From: Pseudonocardia sp. MH-G8 | Lineage (GTDB): Bacteria; Actinomycetota; Actinomycetes; Mycobacteriales; Pseudonocardiaceae | Direction of reading: 5' to 3' | DNA: 64,000 bases | NCBI RefSeq assembly: GCF_002262885.1 | Contig: NZ_NKYF01000016.1 | Span: forward strand, 1 to 64,000 | Part shown: piece by piece, positions 52,201-60,573 of the stretch | Numbering within the stretch: position 1 is the first letter of the stretch | How the letters are laid out: every line of letters starts with the position of its first letter | Notes under the pieces: model-generated | Seen by the model: the letters and a program-made list of their open reading frames with translations, nothing else | Databases searched by the model: none | Told to the model about the DNA's origin: nothing | Position numbers and translations under genes: made by a program

Positions 52201-55200
52201 CGGCTCGTCCACCCGGACCTGCGGGACACCCGCGAACCGCCGTCCCGCGGTCGCCTCGGTGACCAGCAGCGCCGCGCCCGACGCGGTGAGGATCTCGGCG
52301 AGCCGGTCGTCGGGATGATCGAGCTCCAGCGGCACGTACGCGGCCCCGGCGCGCAGCACCGCGAACAGCGCCACCACCATCTCCACCGACCGCGGCAGCC
52401 CCAGCGCCACCACCTGTTCCGGACCGACCCCGCGGGCCAGCAGCACCCGCGCCAACCGGGACACACGCGCGTCCAGCTCCGCGAACGACACCCGCACCTC
52501 ACCGGCCACCACCGCCGTCCGCTCCGGACAGACCGCCGCCCGCTGCGCCAGCAGCTCCGCGATCGTCACGTCGCCGAGGTCGCGGACCTGCGACTCGGCC
52601 CGCGGCGTGGTCGGGACGGTGATCGCGGCGAGTGGCCGGTCGGGCTCGGTGACCAGCGTGGAGAGCACGTGGACGAACCGGTCGAGCAGCGCCCGCGCGG
52701 TGGCCCCGTCGACGGCCTCGGGGCGGTGGTCGAGGGTCAGCTCCATGTCCGCGAACGGGTTCACCGCGAACGACAGGGGGAAGTGCGAGTCGTCGATGGT
52801 CTCGACGTCGGCCATGTCGTGGCGTCGCGCGGCGTCGGCGAAGGCCTCCCAGGCGTTGCGGAGCGTCAGGAGCGTGTCGAAGAGCTGCGGCCGCCCGACC
52901 GCCTGCTGCACCTGCCCGAGTCCCAGGTACTCGTGGTCCATCAGGGCCGCGCGCTGGGCGCCGAGGCGGCGCAGCAGCGTGCCGGCGGTGTCGGTGGGGG
53001 CGAGCCGGACCCGGACCGGGACGGTGTTGAGGAACAACCCGATGCCGTCCTCGATGCCGCTGAGCTCGTCCGGCTGCACCACGACCGGCGAGCCGAGCAC
53101 GACGTCCGTGCCGGCCGTCAGGTGGCCGAGCACGACGCCGAGGGCCGCGGTCAGGACGGTGTTCACCGTGACCCCGTGCTCGGCGGCGCACGTGCGCACC
53201 TGCTCGGAGAGCGTCGCGCCGAGCGTGGTGCCGACCCGCTGCGCCTCGCGGGTCCACACCCGGTCGGCGCCGCCTGCGGCGAGGGTGGGGCCTTCCAGGT
53301 CGGCGTAGGCCGCGGCCCACGCCGCGCGCGAGGCCTCCTGGTCCTGCGCGGCGGTCCACCGCAGGTAGTCCGCGTACCCCGCGCCGGTGGACGGCTCGCC
53401 GCCCTCGTAACCGGTGAGCAGCTGGTCGACGAACCGCATCGCCGACGCCCCGTCGAAGAGCTGGAAGTGGTTGGTGAGCACCAGCCGGTCGGAGCCGTCG
53501 GGCAGGTGCAGCAGCTGGACCCGGAAGAGCGGCGGTGCGTCCAGCGCGATCGGGCGGGCCCGGCCGGTCCCCGCCAGCCGCCCCGCCTCGGCGGCGTCGG
53601 CGACCCATTCCTCCTCGACGAGCCCGCGCGGCAGCCGCGCGCGCACGAACTGCACCGGCCGCCCCCGGTCGTCGGTCGTAAAGCCGGCACGCAGCAGCGG
53701 GGTGCGCCCGACCAGCTCCTGCAGCGCCTGTTCCAAGCGCGCGCCGTCGAGGACCCGGCCCAGGGTGAAGGTGTTCTGCAGGACGTAGAGTCCTGCCGCA
53801 CCAGCCCCGTCGGCGTCGGTGTCGCTGTCGGTGTCGCTGTCGGTGTCGCTGTCGGTGTCGCTGTCGGTGACCGACTGGAAGTACAGGCCCTCCTGCAGCG
53901 GCGAGAGCGGCCAGACGTCGGTGAGCGGACCGCCGGTCCCGGCGCCGAGTGCCGTGACGTCGTCCGCGGTCATGCCGAGCAGCTCCCGCAGCGGGCCGGC
54001 GGGCGGGGCCGGCCGGTGCGCGCGCTCGGCGGTGGCGACGGCGCGCGCGATCCCGCGGGGGGTGCGGTGCACGAACACGTCCGACGTCGAGACGGCCAGA
54101 CCCGCGTCGCGGGCGGTCCTCGCGACCCGGGTCGCGAGGATGCTGTCGCCGCCGAGGGAGAAGAAGTCGTCGTCGGGCCCCACCCTTTCGTGCGCCAGCG
54201 CCTGGCCGAAGGCGCGGCACAGCCGGCGCTCGGTGTCGCCGACCGGTTCCTGGACGGCCCGCTCGCCGCCGAACCGCGGCGCCGGCAGCGCGGCCCGGTC
54301 GAGCTTGCCGTTGACGGTCAGCGGCAGGCGCTCCAGGACGACGATCGCCGCCGGGACCATGTACCCGGGCAGTGCGGCGCCCAGCGCCTCCCGGACGGCG
54401 GCCGGGTCCGGGGCGTCGACGTCGCGGCCTGCGACGACGTAGCCCACCAGGCGGCGCGCGTCCCCGCTCGTGGACACGGTGGCAACGGCCTGCGCCACCT
54501 CGGGCAGCGCCAGCAGGGCGGCCTCGATCTCGCCGAGCTCGATCCGGTAGCCGCGGATCTTCACCTGCTGGTCCGCCCGACCGACGAACTCCAGCTCGCC
54601 CGACCGGGTCCAGCGGGCCAGGTCGCCGGAGCGGTAGATCCGCTCGCCGGGCCGCCCGCCCGGTCGGGCCACGAACCGCGCCGCCGTGAGGCCGGGGCGG
54701 TCCAGGTACCCCTGGGCGAGCTGCGGGCCGGCCACGTACACCTCGCCCACCACGCCGGGGGGCACCGGTTGCAGGTGCCTGCCCAGCACCAGCACCTCGG
54801 TGCCGGGCAGTCCCGTTCCCACCGGGCTGGCCCGGTGCAAGGTGTCGGCGGGGGTGATCTCGCGGTAGGTGGTGTGCACGGTCGTCTCGGTGATCCCGTA
54901 CAGGTTGGCCATGCGCGGCGCCTGCGCCGGGTGCCGGGCGAACCACGGCCCCAGGGTCGTCGGGTCGAGCGCCTCACCGGCGAACACGACGTAGCGCAGC
55001 ACGGTGGCCCGCGACCCGGAGGCCAGGTCGTCGGGCTCGTTCGCGGCGAGCCCGGAGAACGCCGACGGGGTCTGGCTGAGCACGGTCACGCGTTCGGCGG
55101 CGAGCAGCTCCCACATCCGCTCCGGGCTGCGGACGGTCGCCTCGTCGACCACGACCAGCCGCCCGCCCAGGGCCAGCGCACCCCAGATCTCGAACACCGA

Positions 55201-58200
55201 GACGTCGAAGGCCACCGAGTGGAACAGCGTCCAGACGTCGCGCGGCCCGACGTCCATGCGCCGGGTCGCCCCCGCGAGCAGGGCGAGCACGGCCGAGTGG
55301 GGAACCTCCACACCCTTCGGGGCGCCGGTCGAACCGGAGGTGTAGATGACGTACGCGGGCTGCTCGCCCGGGACCGGCACCGGCGGGGCCGGACGCGCGG
55401 CCGCGCGCGCCGCCACCACCGGGTCGGCGTCGAGCACCAGCACCTCGGTGCCTGCGGGACCCGACACCGCCGGGTGCGCGGCGGCCGTGGTCAGCAGCAA
55501 CCGCGGTGCGGAGTCGGCGACGATCCGGTCGAGCCGCTCGGCCGGCGAGGCGAGGTCCAGCGGGACGTACGTGCCGCCGGTGTGCAGCACGGCCAGCAGC
55601 GCGACGACCATCTCGGCGGAGCGGGGCACGGCGATCGCGACGCGGTCGCCGCGCTGCACGCCACGGTCGCGCAGCACGGCGGCCAACCGACCGACCCGGT
55701 CGTCCAGCTCGGCGTAGGTCACGTGCCGGCCGTCCACCGTGAGCGCGCTCGTCTCGGGGGCGGTCGCGACGCGGCGCGCGAAGGTCTCGGCGAGCGTCCC
55801 GGGCGCACCGGCCACGGCGGGCGGCGGCGGCGCCGCGACGGTGGCGGCGAGCACCGCACGGTCGGCGACGGTGTCGACCCGCAGCGCCGACAACCGCCGC
55901 CCCGGGTCCCGCGCGAGCACCTCCAGCACGGCGCTGAGCCGGTCGACCAGCGCCTGCGCCGTCGGCTCGTCGAACAGGTCCAGCGCGTACTCGACGACGC
56001 CGTGCAGCACCGGGTTGCCCTGCGCCGTCGCGGTATCGAAGAAGCCGAAGGAGGCGTCGAACTTGGCCGTTCCCGTGTCGACCCACTGCGGCGCCACCTC
56101 GGCGCCGGCGAGGGCCGGCTCGCCGCGCGCCGGATCGGTGCGCAGGTGGACCAGCTCGACCTGGAACAGGGGGTTGTGCGTGGCCCGCTGCGGACGGACG
56201 CGGTCGACGACGTCGTGGAACGGCACGTCGGCGTGGGCCATCGCGGCGAGGTCGGCGCTGCGTACGCGGTCGAGCACCTCGTCGAGGGTCGGGTCGCCGC
56301 CCAGGTCGACGCGCAGCGCGAGGGTGGTGACCAGGAACCCGACGAGGTCCTCCAGCGCGGTGCCGGTGCGAGCGGAGACCGGGGCGCCGATGACGACGTC
56401 CCCGCGCCCGTCCCCGGCGCCGTGGGCGTCGAGGAGCACCGCGAGCGCCCCGTGCAGCAGCATGAACATGCTGATGCCGTGCGCGTCCGCGACCTCGCGC
56501 AGCCGCCCGGCCAGCGGGGCCGCGACGTCGAACCGGATCTGCGCGCCGCGGCCGGTCGCCACCTCCGGGCGGGGCCGGTCGGCCGGGAAGGTCGTGACCG
56601 GCGGGGCGCCGGCGAGCGCCCGGCCCCAGAAGTCCAGCTGGGCCGCGGCGAGTGCGGTGGGCGCCCCCGGCGGGCCGATCCGCTCCCGCTGCCATGCCGC
56701 GTAGTCGCCGTGGCGCACCGCGAGCTCGGGGAACCGCGGCGCGTGCCCGGCGCGCCGTGCCGCGTAGGCCGTGCCGAGATCGGCGAGCAGCGTGCGGTAG
56801 GACCACTCGTCGACCGCGATGTGGTGCACCACCATCGTCACCACGTGCTCGGTGGGCGAGACCTCGGCCACGCAGGCGCGCAGGGGGGCCTCCCGCTCCA
56901 GGTCGAAGCAGTGCCGCAGCACCGCGTCCGCGGATCCGTCCCCGTCGAGATGCAGCGCCAGCTCGCCGGGCGCGTGCACCCGCGGGAGCACCTCGGCGTC
57001 CTCGGACTCGTGGTAGGTCGTTCTCAGGACCTCGTGGCGGGCCACGACGTCGCCGAACGCCGCACGCAACGAGGCGCGGTCCAGGGGGCCGCGGACCCGC
57101 CAGGCCCGGGGCACGTTGTACGCCGGGCTCGGACCGAGGATCCGGTACAGGCTCCACATCTGCCGCTGGCCTGCGGAGAGCACCGCGGCGCCCGGCTGCC
57201 TCCCCGCGATCGGCGCCGGCTGCCCGGTCCCGCGGGCCGCGTCGAGGCGCGCCGCGAGCTGCGCGACCGTCGGGGCCGCGAACACGTCGGCGACGCCCAG
57301 CTCGGTGCCCAGCCGCTCCTGCAGCCGGTTGACCAGGCGCAGGGCGGCGAGCGAGTGGCCGCCGAGTGCGAAGAAGTCGTCGCCGGGTGCGGCCGGCGGC
57401 TGCCCGAGCAACTCGCCCACCAGCTCGCCCACGACCCGCTCGGTCGCCGAGCGCGGTGCCGCGGCCGCCGCCGACCGCGCCAGCGGGATCGCGGCGAGGG
57501 CCCGGCGGTCGAGCTTGCCGCCGGGTGTCATCGGCAGCGCGTCGCCGACCGTGAAGCCCGCGGGGACGATCGCCGCCGGCAGGCGCCCGGCGAGCCAGGC
57601 CCGCAGCTCCTCGGGCGCAACACCCGCGCCGGCCGCGACGACGTGGGCGACGAGACCGGGACCGGCGGGGAGCTCGGTGCGCAGCTCGACGGCCGCCGCC
57701 GCCACCGCGGGGTGCTCGAGCAGCAGCGCCTCGACCTCACCGGGCTCGGCCCGGACCCCCCGGATCTTGACCTGGTGGTCGGCCCGCCCGATGAGCCGCA
57801 CCCGCCCGTCCGGGGTCCACATGCCCAGGTCACCGGTGCGGTACAGGCGCCCGCCGCTCCCGTCCGGGTCGGCGACGAACCGCAGCGCGGTCTCGCCCGC
57901 GCGCCCGGCGTAGCCACGGGCGACCTGCGGCCCGCCGACGTACAGCTCGCCGACGACGCCGGCCGGCACTGGGTTGAGGAACCGGTCCCTGATCTGGACG
58001 GTGCTGCCCGCCGTGGGCGCACCGGCGGTGACGACCGGATCGTCCGCGTGCACCGGGCCGGCGAGCACGTCCCCCGCGACCTCCGACGAACCGTAGGAGT
58101 TGACCACCGTGGAGCCGGGGGCCGCCGCGGCGGCTCGCCGGGCCGTGCCCAGCGGCAGCGCTTCGCCCGAACAGATCCACCGGCGCAGCCCGCGGACGTC

Positions 58201-60423
58201 GCCCGCCCCACCGCCGTCCGGCTCCGTCAGCGCCGACACGACCGACGGCACCGCCGTGAGCGTGGCCACGCCCTCCCGGGCGATCAGCCTGCCGAGCTCG
58301 CGCACGTCGGTGGCGGTGACGTCGCTCGCGACGACGACCCGCGCGCCGCCGAGCAGCGCGCCGAGGAGCTCGGTGAGGCCGTCGATGAAGCTGATCGAGG
58401 ACTTGGCGACCCGGGTCTCCCCCGGTGCCACCGGCCACTCGACTCCGGCCCAGGCCAACCGGCAGGACAGGCCCGCGTAGGTGCCGAGCACGCCCTTCGG
58501 CCGCCCGGTCGAGCCGGACGTGTAGACGAGGTAGGCCGCGCTGCGGGGGTCCGGCACGTCCCTCGCGTCGGGAGCGGGGCCCGCGGCGGGCGCGTCCGCG
58601 GGGTCCAGCCGCACCGCGTCCGGCGGCGCCCCGTCGAGCTCGGCCCCGGGGCGGCAGATCAGCACGGCGGGAGCCGCGTCGTCGAGCATGAACGCGACGC
58701 GGGCCCGCGGGTAGCCGGGGTCGACGGGCACGAGGGTGGCCCCGGCCTCGAGGACGGCCAGCACGGAGACGACGAGGTCGATCGACCTCGGCAGCACGAC
58801 CGCCACCCGGGTCTCCGCCCCGGCGCCCGCCGCCCGCAGCCGGGCCGCGAGCCGCTGCACCCGCGCGGACAGCTCGCCGTAGCCCACGGTGTGCCCGTCG
58901 TGCACCAGCGCGGACGCATCCCCGTGGGTGCGCATCGCCGCGCGGAGCCGCTCGGTGACCGGCTCGGCCACCGGCGCCGCCTGCGGTGCTCCGGCCGCGA
59001 CCTCGGGACGCAGCAGGGTGGCGAGCGGGCGGTCCGGGTCCTGCCCGGCGGCCACGAGGAGCGCGTCGAGCTCGGCGAGCAGCCGGTCCACCAGCTCGCC
59101 CGTCAGGTCGGCCCGGGCGTAGGTCGCCTCCACGTCGAGCCCGGCGTCGGTGAGGAAGACCTCGAGCGCGAGCGGGTGCTGCGCGGTGCCGTTGTCGGTG
59201 CGCCGCCAGGTCGTGCGCACCTGCGGCAGCTGCGGCCCGTCGATCTGCTGGGTGAGGAAGAGCAGCTGCGCGTCGAACAGCGAGCCCCCGTGCGCGCCGC
59301 GTTCCGGGTTGAGCCGCTCGACGAGCAGGTCGTAGGGGTAGCGCTGGCGGGCGAACCCGTCGGCGGTCACCCCGCGCAGGCGCGCGATCAGATCCCGGAA
59401 CGTGTCGCGCGGCTCCACCTGGGAGCGGAGCACCACGACGTTGCCGAAGTTCCCGGCGAGCTCGAGGGCGCCCGCCTCCTCGCGGTTCAGCACCGCGGTC
59501 CCGACGGCGATGTCGCCGGTGCCGCCGAACCGGCTGAGCAGCGCCGCGTAGCAGCCGAGCACCACGGTGTAGGGCGTCGCACCCAGTCGTGCCGCCAGCG
59601 TGCGCACCGCCCGGGCCGCGGCGTCCGACAGGCGCCGGTCGACCCGGGCGCCGGCCTCGGCCGCCGCGCTCCCGTCGTCCGCCGGGAGCCGGTCGAACAG
59701 CGCGGGTGCCGGGTCGGCCAGACGGTCGCGCCAGAACGCGAGGTCGGCCTCGTGGTCCGCGGCCGCCCAGTCCCGCTGCTCGGCATCGGCGAAATCGGCC
59801 ACCTGCAGGAGGGGCGGGCTCGGGGTGACCGGACCGGAGAGCGCCTGCCGGTAGTGGCTCTCGAGGTCCCTGGAGATCGCGGCGAAGGTCAGGCCGTCCC
59901 AGGCGATGTGGTGCACCTGCAGCAGCGCCGTCCACCGGTCCGCGGCCTCGCGCACCAGGGTCACCCGCAGGGAGCTGTCCCGAGTCAGATCGTAGGGCCT
60001 GCTCGCCCGTTCCCGGGCCAGTACGCGCACCCGCTCACGTGCCGCCTGCCCGGCGCCGGTGAGGTCGACGGTCGTGAGCTCCCAGCTCAGCTCCTCGTGC
60101 ACCCGCTGGAAGGGGACCCCGTCCTGCGCGTGGTAGGTCGTGCGGAACACCTCGTGGCGCGCAACGAGCGCGGTGAACGCGGCCCGGAGCGCGTCCTCGC
60201 GCAGCCGTCCCTCGAACGTCAGCTCGATGCACAGGTTGTAGGCGGTGCTGTCGGGCACGATCTGGTGGTGCAGCCACATCCGCCGCTGCGCGAACGACAG
60301 CGGGAACTCCGTGCGCCCGGAGCGCCCGCGTGGACCGGCCTCCGTCGCCCGCTCCCGCCGCAGGCCGGCCGCCGCCAACCGCTGGGCGATCAGCTTCCGC
60401 TTGCGGTCCTCGACACTGGTCAT
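46234..60423 (-). CDS. four-module siderophore NRPS
   Basis: A 4,729-residue synthetase: C1 (40-450, HHIAWDG), A1 (488-975), PCP1 (near 1018, LGGHS); C2 (1080-1530, HHIAVDE), A2 (1541-2040), PCP2 (near 2090); C3 (2175-2610, HFQLFDG), A3 (2618-3120), PCP3 (near 3160); C4 (3227-3668, HHIAVDE), A4 (3678-4175), PCP4 (near 4220); terminal E-like domain (4284-4729, HDLAVDG, ENHGR). Codes read by eye: A1 I-D-T-T-I-S-S-G-D, lacking the amino-acid Asp and close to the beta-alanine code VDxVISxGD; A2 D-V-F-S-V-A-L-V-H, unassigned; A3 and A4 both DMENLGLIN, the N5-hydroxyornithine code known from coelichelin and erythrochelin. There is no thioesterase domain. An Asp-rich minisatellite interrupts C3. ATG start (MTSVEDRKRK) follows GGGAAGG. 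Confidence 0.95.
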   Translation of the reverse strand: MTSVEDRKRKLIAQRLAAAGLRRERATEAGPRGRSGRTEFPLSFAQRRMWLHHQIVPDSTAYNLCIELTFEGRLREDALRAAFTALVARHEVFRTTYHAQDGVPFQRVHEELSWELTTVDLTGAGQAARERVRVLARERASRPYDLTRDSSLRVTLVREAADRWTALLQVHHIAWDGLTFAAISRDLESHYRQALSGPVTPSPPLLQVADFADAEQRDWAAADHEADLAFWRDRLADPAPALFDRLPADDGSAAAEAGARVDRRLSDAAARAVRTLAARLGATPYTVVLGCYAALLSRFGGTGDIAVGTAVLNREEAGALELAGNFGNVVVLRSQVEPRDTFRDLIARLRGVTADGFARQRYPYDLLVERLNPERGAHGGSLFDAQLLFLTQQIDGPQLPQVRTTWRRTDNGTAQHPLALEVFLTDAGLDVEATYARADLTGELVDRLLAELDALLVAAGQDPDRPLATLLRPEVAAGAPQAAPVAEPVTERLRAAMRTHGDASALVHDGHTVGYGELSARVQRLAARLRAAGAGAETRVAVVLPRSIDLVVSVLAVLEAGATLVPVDPGYPRARVAFMLDDAAPAVLICRPGAELDGAPPDAVRLDPADAPAAGPAPDARDVPDPRSAAYLVYTSGSTGRPKGVLGTYAGLSCRLAWAGVEWPVAPGETRVAKSSISFIDGLTELLGALLGGARVVVASDVTATDVRELGRLIAREGVATLTAVPSVVSALTEPDGGGAGDVRGLRRWICSGEALPLGTARRAAAAAPGSTVVNSYGSSEVAGDVLAGPVHADDPVVTAGAPTAGSTVQIRDRFLNPVPAGVVGELYVGGPQVARGYAGRAGETALRFVADPDGSGGRLYRTGDLGMWTPDGRVRLIGRADHQVKIRGVRAEPGEVEALLLEHPAVAAAAVELRTELPAGPGLVAHVVAAGAGVAPEELRAWLAGRLPAAIVPAGFTVGDALPMTPGGKLDRRALAAIPLARSAAAAAPRSATERVVGELVGELLGQPPAAPGDDFFALGGHSLAALRLVNRLQERLGTELGVADVFAAPTVAQLAARLDAARGTGQPAPIAGRQPGAAVLSAGQRQMWSLYRILGPSPAYNVPRAWRVRGPLDRASLRAAFGDVVARHEVLRTTYHESEDAEVLPRVHAPGELALHLDGDGSADAVLRHCFDLEREAPLRACVAEVSPTEHVVTMVVHHIAVDEWSYRTLLADLGTAYAARRAGHAPRFPELAVRHGDYAAWQRERIGPPGAPTALAAAQLDFWGRALAGAPPVTTFPADRPRPEVATGRGAQIRFDVAAPLAGRLREVADAHGISMFMLLHGALAVLLDAHGAGDGRGDVVIGAPVSARTGTALEDLVGFLVTTLALRVDLGGDPTLDEVLDRVRSADLAAMAHADVPFHDVVDRVRPQRATHNPLFQVELVHLRTDPARGEPALAGAEVAPQWVDTGTAKFDASFGFFDTATAQGNPVLHGVVEYALDLFDEPTAQALVDRLSAVLEVLARDPGRRLSALRVDTVADRAVLAATVAAPPPPAVAGAPGTLAETFARRVATAPETSALTVDGRHVTYAELDDRVGRLAAVLRDRGVQRGDRVAIAVPRSAEMVVALLAVLHTGGTYVPLDLASPAERLDRIVADSAPRLLLTTAAAHPAVSGPAGTEVLVLDADPVVAARAAARPAPPVPVPGEQPAYVIYTSGSTGAPKGVEVPHSAVLALLAGATRRMDVGPRDVWTLFHSVAFDVSVFEIWGALALGGRLVVVDEATVRSPERMWELLAAERVTVLSQTPSAFSGLAANEPDDLASGSRATVLRYVVFAGEALDPTTLGPWFARHPAQAPRMANLYGITETTVHTTYREITPADTLHRASPVGTGLPGTEVLVLGRHLQPVPPGVVGEVYVAGPQLAQGYLDRPGLTAARFVARPGGRPGERIYRSGDLARWTRSGELEFVGRADQQVKIRGYRIELGEIEAALLALPEVAQAVATVSTSGDARRLVGYVVAGRDVDAPDPAAVREALGAALPGYMVPAAIVVLERLPLTVNGKLDRAALPAPRFGGERAVQEPVGDTERRLCRAFGQALAHERVGPDDDFFSLGGDSILATRVARTARDAGLAVSTSDVFVHRTPRGIARAVATAERAHRPAPPAGPLRELLGMTADDVTALGAGTGGPLTDVWPLSPLQEGLYFQSVTDSDTDSDTDSDTDSDTDADGAGAAGLYVLQNTFTLGRVLDGARLEQALQELVGRTPLLRAGFTTDDRGRPVQFVRARLPRGLVEEEWVADAAEAGRLAGTGRARPIALDAPPLFRVQLLHLPDGSDRLVLTNHFQLFDGASAMRFVDQLLTGYEGGEPSTGAGYADYLRWTAAQDQEASRAAWAAAYADLEGPTLAAGGADRVWTREAQRVGTTLGATLSEQVRTCAAEHGVTVNTVLTAALGVVLGHLTAGTDVVLGSPVVVQPDELSGIEDGIGLFLNTVPVRVRLAPTDTAGTLLRRLGAQRAALMDHEYLGLGQVQQAVGRPQLFDTLLTLRNAWEAFADAARRHDMADVETIDDSHFPLSFAVNPFADMELTLDHRPEAVDGATARALLDRFVHVLSTLVTEPDRPLAAITVPTTPRAESQVRDLGDVTIAELLAQRAAVCPERTAVVAGEVRVSFAELDARVSRLARVLLARGVGPEQVVALGLPRSVEMVVALFAVLRAGAAYVPLELDHPDDRLAEILTASGAALLVTEATAGRRFAGVPQVRVDEPEVFAGVPDHPLSDAELGAFAPGTPGRLDHPAYVIFTSGSTGKPKGVVTPFVGLTNMQVNHQEAIFAPTVAAAGGRVLRVAHTVSFAFDMSWEELLWLVEGHEVHVCDEQLRRDAERLVAYCAAERVDVVNVTPTYAHHLFAAGLLDGPHVPPLVLLGGEAVPESIWARLRDTPGTWGYNLYGPTEYTINTLGAGTADSPTSTVGTEITNTRAHVLDGWLRPVPDGVVGELYIAGVGLARGYLDQPGLTAERFVADPFVAGGRMYRTGDLVRRRADGNLDFLGRSDDQVKIRGYRVEPGEIETALAAVPGVAQAAVVTRPHPEVPGQRRLVAYLVGAGDAGDVRDAVARTLPDYMVPTLWAVVEHLPLTVNGKLDVAALPEPAPVATGGTRAPRTPTEHTLCAVFAEVLGVDTVGVDDDFFALGGDSISSLTAANRARKAGVAIRPRNVFDARTPARLAELLDGPVPEPAAATRPPLRPRSRTGNVRALSAGQRQMWALHRMTGPSAVYNVPNVLRLHGPFDADALEAAWCDVLTRHEILRTVLQDGSAGPEAVVLGPEVARRRIVRERVDARGLDARIATAAGHPFDLTAEVPALLTLLELAPDEHVLVLTLHHIAVDEWSWRPLRQDLERAYRARRAGEPGGLPAPAVQYADFADWQRDCLADGAPTSAAAQLEFWRAHLRGAPAECTFPTDRLRPAAASGAGAQVPVEVGADLTAALHRTARAHGVTVFMLLHAALAVLLSRHGNGPDVVVGTPISTRLDPALDDAVGYFLNTLALRVDARPERTLAELLDAVRACDVEAYDHPDVPFADVVDAVGPARAAGRSPLFQVMLVCLSGDANYAVPEFADLEVTADYVGTGTAKFDASFNFQDSPDLLTGVVEYSTELFDEATVAGFAARFVEVLRAFASAPGTRVGAVDVLSPADRDREHERAATAQIPLGDVTVAELLSERAARCPERTALVCGDARVSFAELDARVSRLARVLRARGMGPEQVVALGLPRSVEMVVALFAVLRAGAAYVPLELDHPDGRLAEILAESGARLLVTDAVAGPRFSGVPQLRVDDAAVFDGVPGDPLTPGELGAFAPGTRGRLEHPAYVIFTSGSTGRPKGVVTPFVGLTNMQVNHRREIFAPTVAAAGDRVLRVAHTVSFAFDMSWEELLWLVEGHEVHVCDEQLRRDAERLVAYCAAERVDVVNVTPTYAHHLFAAGLLDGPHVPPLVLLGGEAVPESIWARLRDTPGTWGYNLYGPTEYTINTLGAGTTDSATSTVGTAITNTRAHVLDGWLRPVPDGVVGELYIAGVGLARGYLDRPGATAERFVAYPFGPGGRMYRTGDLVRRRADGNLDFLGRSDDQVKIRGYRVEPGEIEAALDRVPGVERAAVVATGGPERRLAAYLVGAHARAEDVRAAVARTLPGYLVPTLWAVVEHLPLTVNGKLDVSALPEPAPLTAAAASPPRTPTERTLCAVFAEVIGVDAVGVDDDFFDLGGDSLLAIEIANRCRRDGLAVRVRDLFAAPTAARLAEQVDAVTEVTVPDPITDTVIVPTPAMRRLEALEGPITGHHQGAAVRSPSWFTDAALVELAADLLRRHPVFRSGLVVGADGRWQHLRVAPAERLDPAAHVRTVDAAGLGVTPLRALIRREALAARDALDARPGGMLRLVRLDRGPEQPGRLLVLAHDLAVDGASWRILAEDISRFGALSGRDGNTPAPEGTSFAAWSHRLAEHGASPQVAAEAQHWREVLAGVTPLPVRRPRDGTDVHADLHRTRVHCPAELGRAILVDLPRRFGTGADAVLLAALGVALSALDVDGDVLVDLENHGRVEELDPTLDLARTVGRFATTAPVRVDARTGAADAATRIPPVAAALAEIPRGGIGHGLLRHPPTGPARIPESGAEVTLNYLGRTGRERVESADGWGPAPEAGAVHVGKAAQARVGHSLAVDAVARETGDPSGAPALEATFTWPAGVLDDDLAARVADRWVATLARWAGEGPA
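48100..48900 (-). repeat. A4 segment nearly identical to A3 segment at 51295-52095
   Basis: A tract of about 780 bases covering the core of the fourth adenylation domain matches the third, displaced by 3,195 bases (1,065 codons, one module). Long runs are identical, whereas the flanking condensation and carrier domains differ clearly. This indicates recent module duplication or gene conversion between A3 and A4. Confidence 0.8.
53815..53868 (-). repeat. 12-base minisatellite encoding Asp-rich insert in C3
   Basis: GTCGGTGTCGCT repeats four and a half times without error, encoding alternating Thr-Asp-Ser-Asp at residues 2186-2203. It sits in the N-terminal lobe of condensation domain 3, right after LSPLQEGLYFQS. 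A hypervariable length is likely. Confidence 0.9.
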
Positions 60424-60573
60424 CGTTCTGGCCTTCCCGGATCGCACCGCTGCGTGTTCGTTCCACTGCTGTACGTAGTCGTTGCTGGTCAGCCGGTATC
60501 GCTGTGTCAGGGATCGAGCGCGTCCGCCACGCGGGGCTCCTCACGGCCCGGCGGACCGCGAGGAGCCGTCACG
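60424..60573. other. spacer between siderophore-binding protein and NRPS
   Basis: 150 bases, the largest gap in the siderophore operon. It holds the hairpin at 60535-60567 and presumably a leader for the NRPS. No iron-box (TTAGGTTAGSCTAACCTAA-like) sequence was found. Confidence 0.45.
60535..60567 (-). terminator. hairpin after the binding-protein gene (partial terminator)
   Basis: GGCTCCTC (60535-60542) pairs with GAGGAGCC (60560-60567), with an inner CGG/CCG pair after a one-base mismatch. It could attenuate transcription into the NRPS so that the binding protein is made in excess. Confidence 0.5.
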
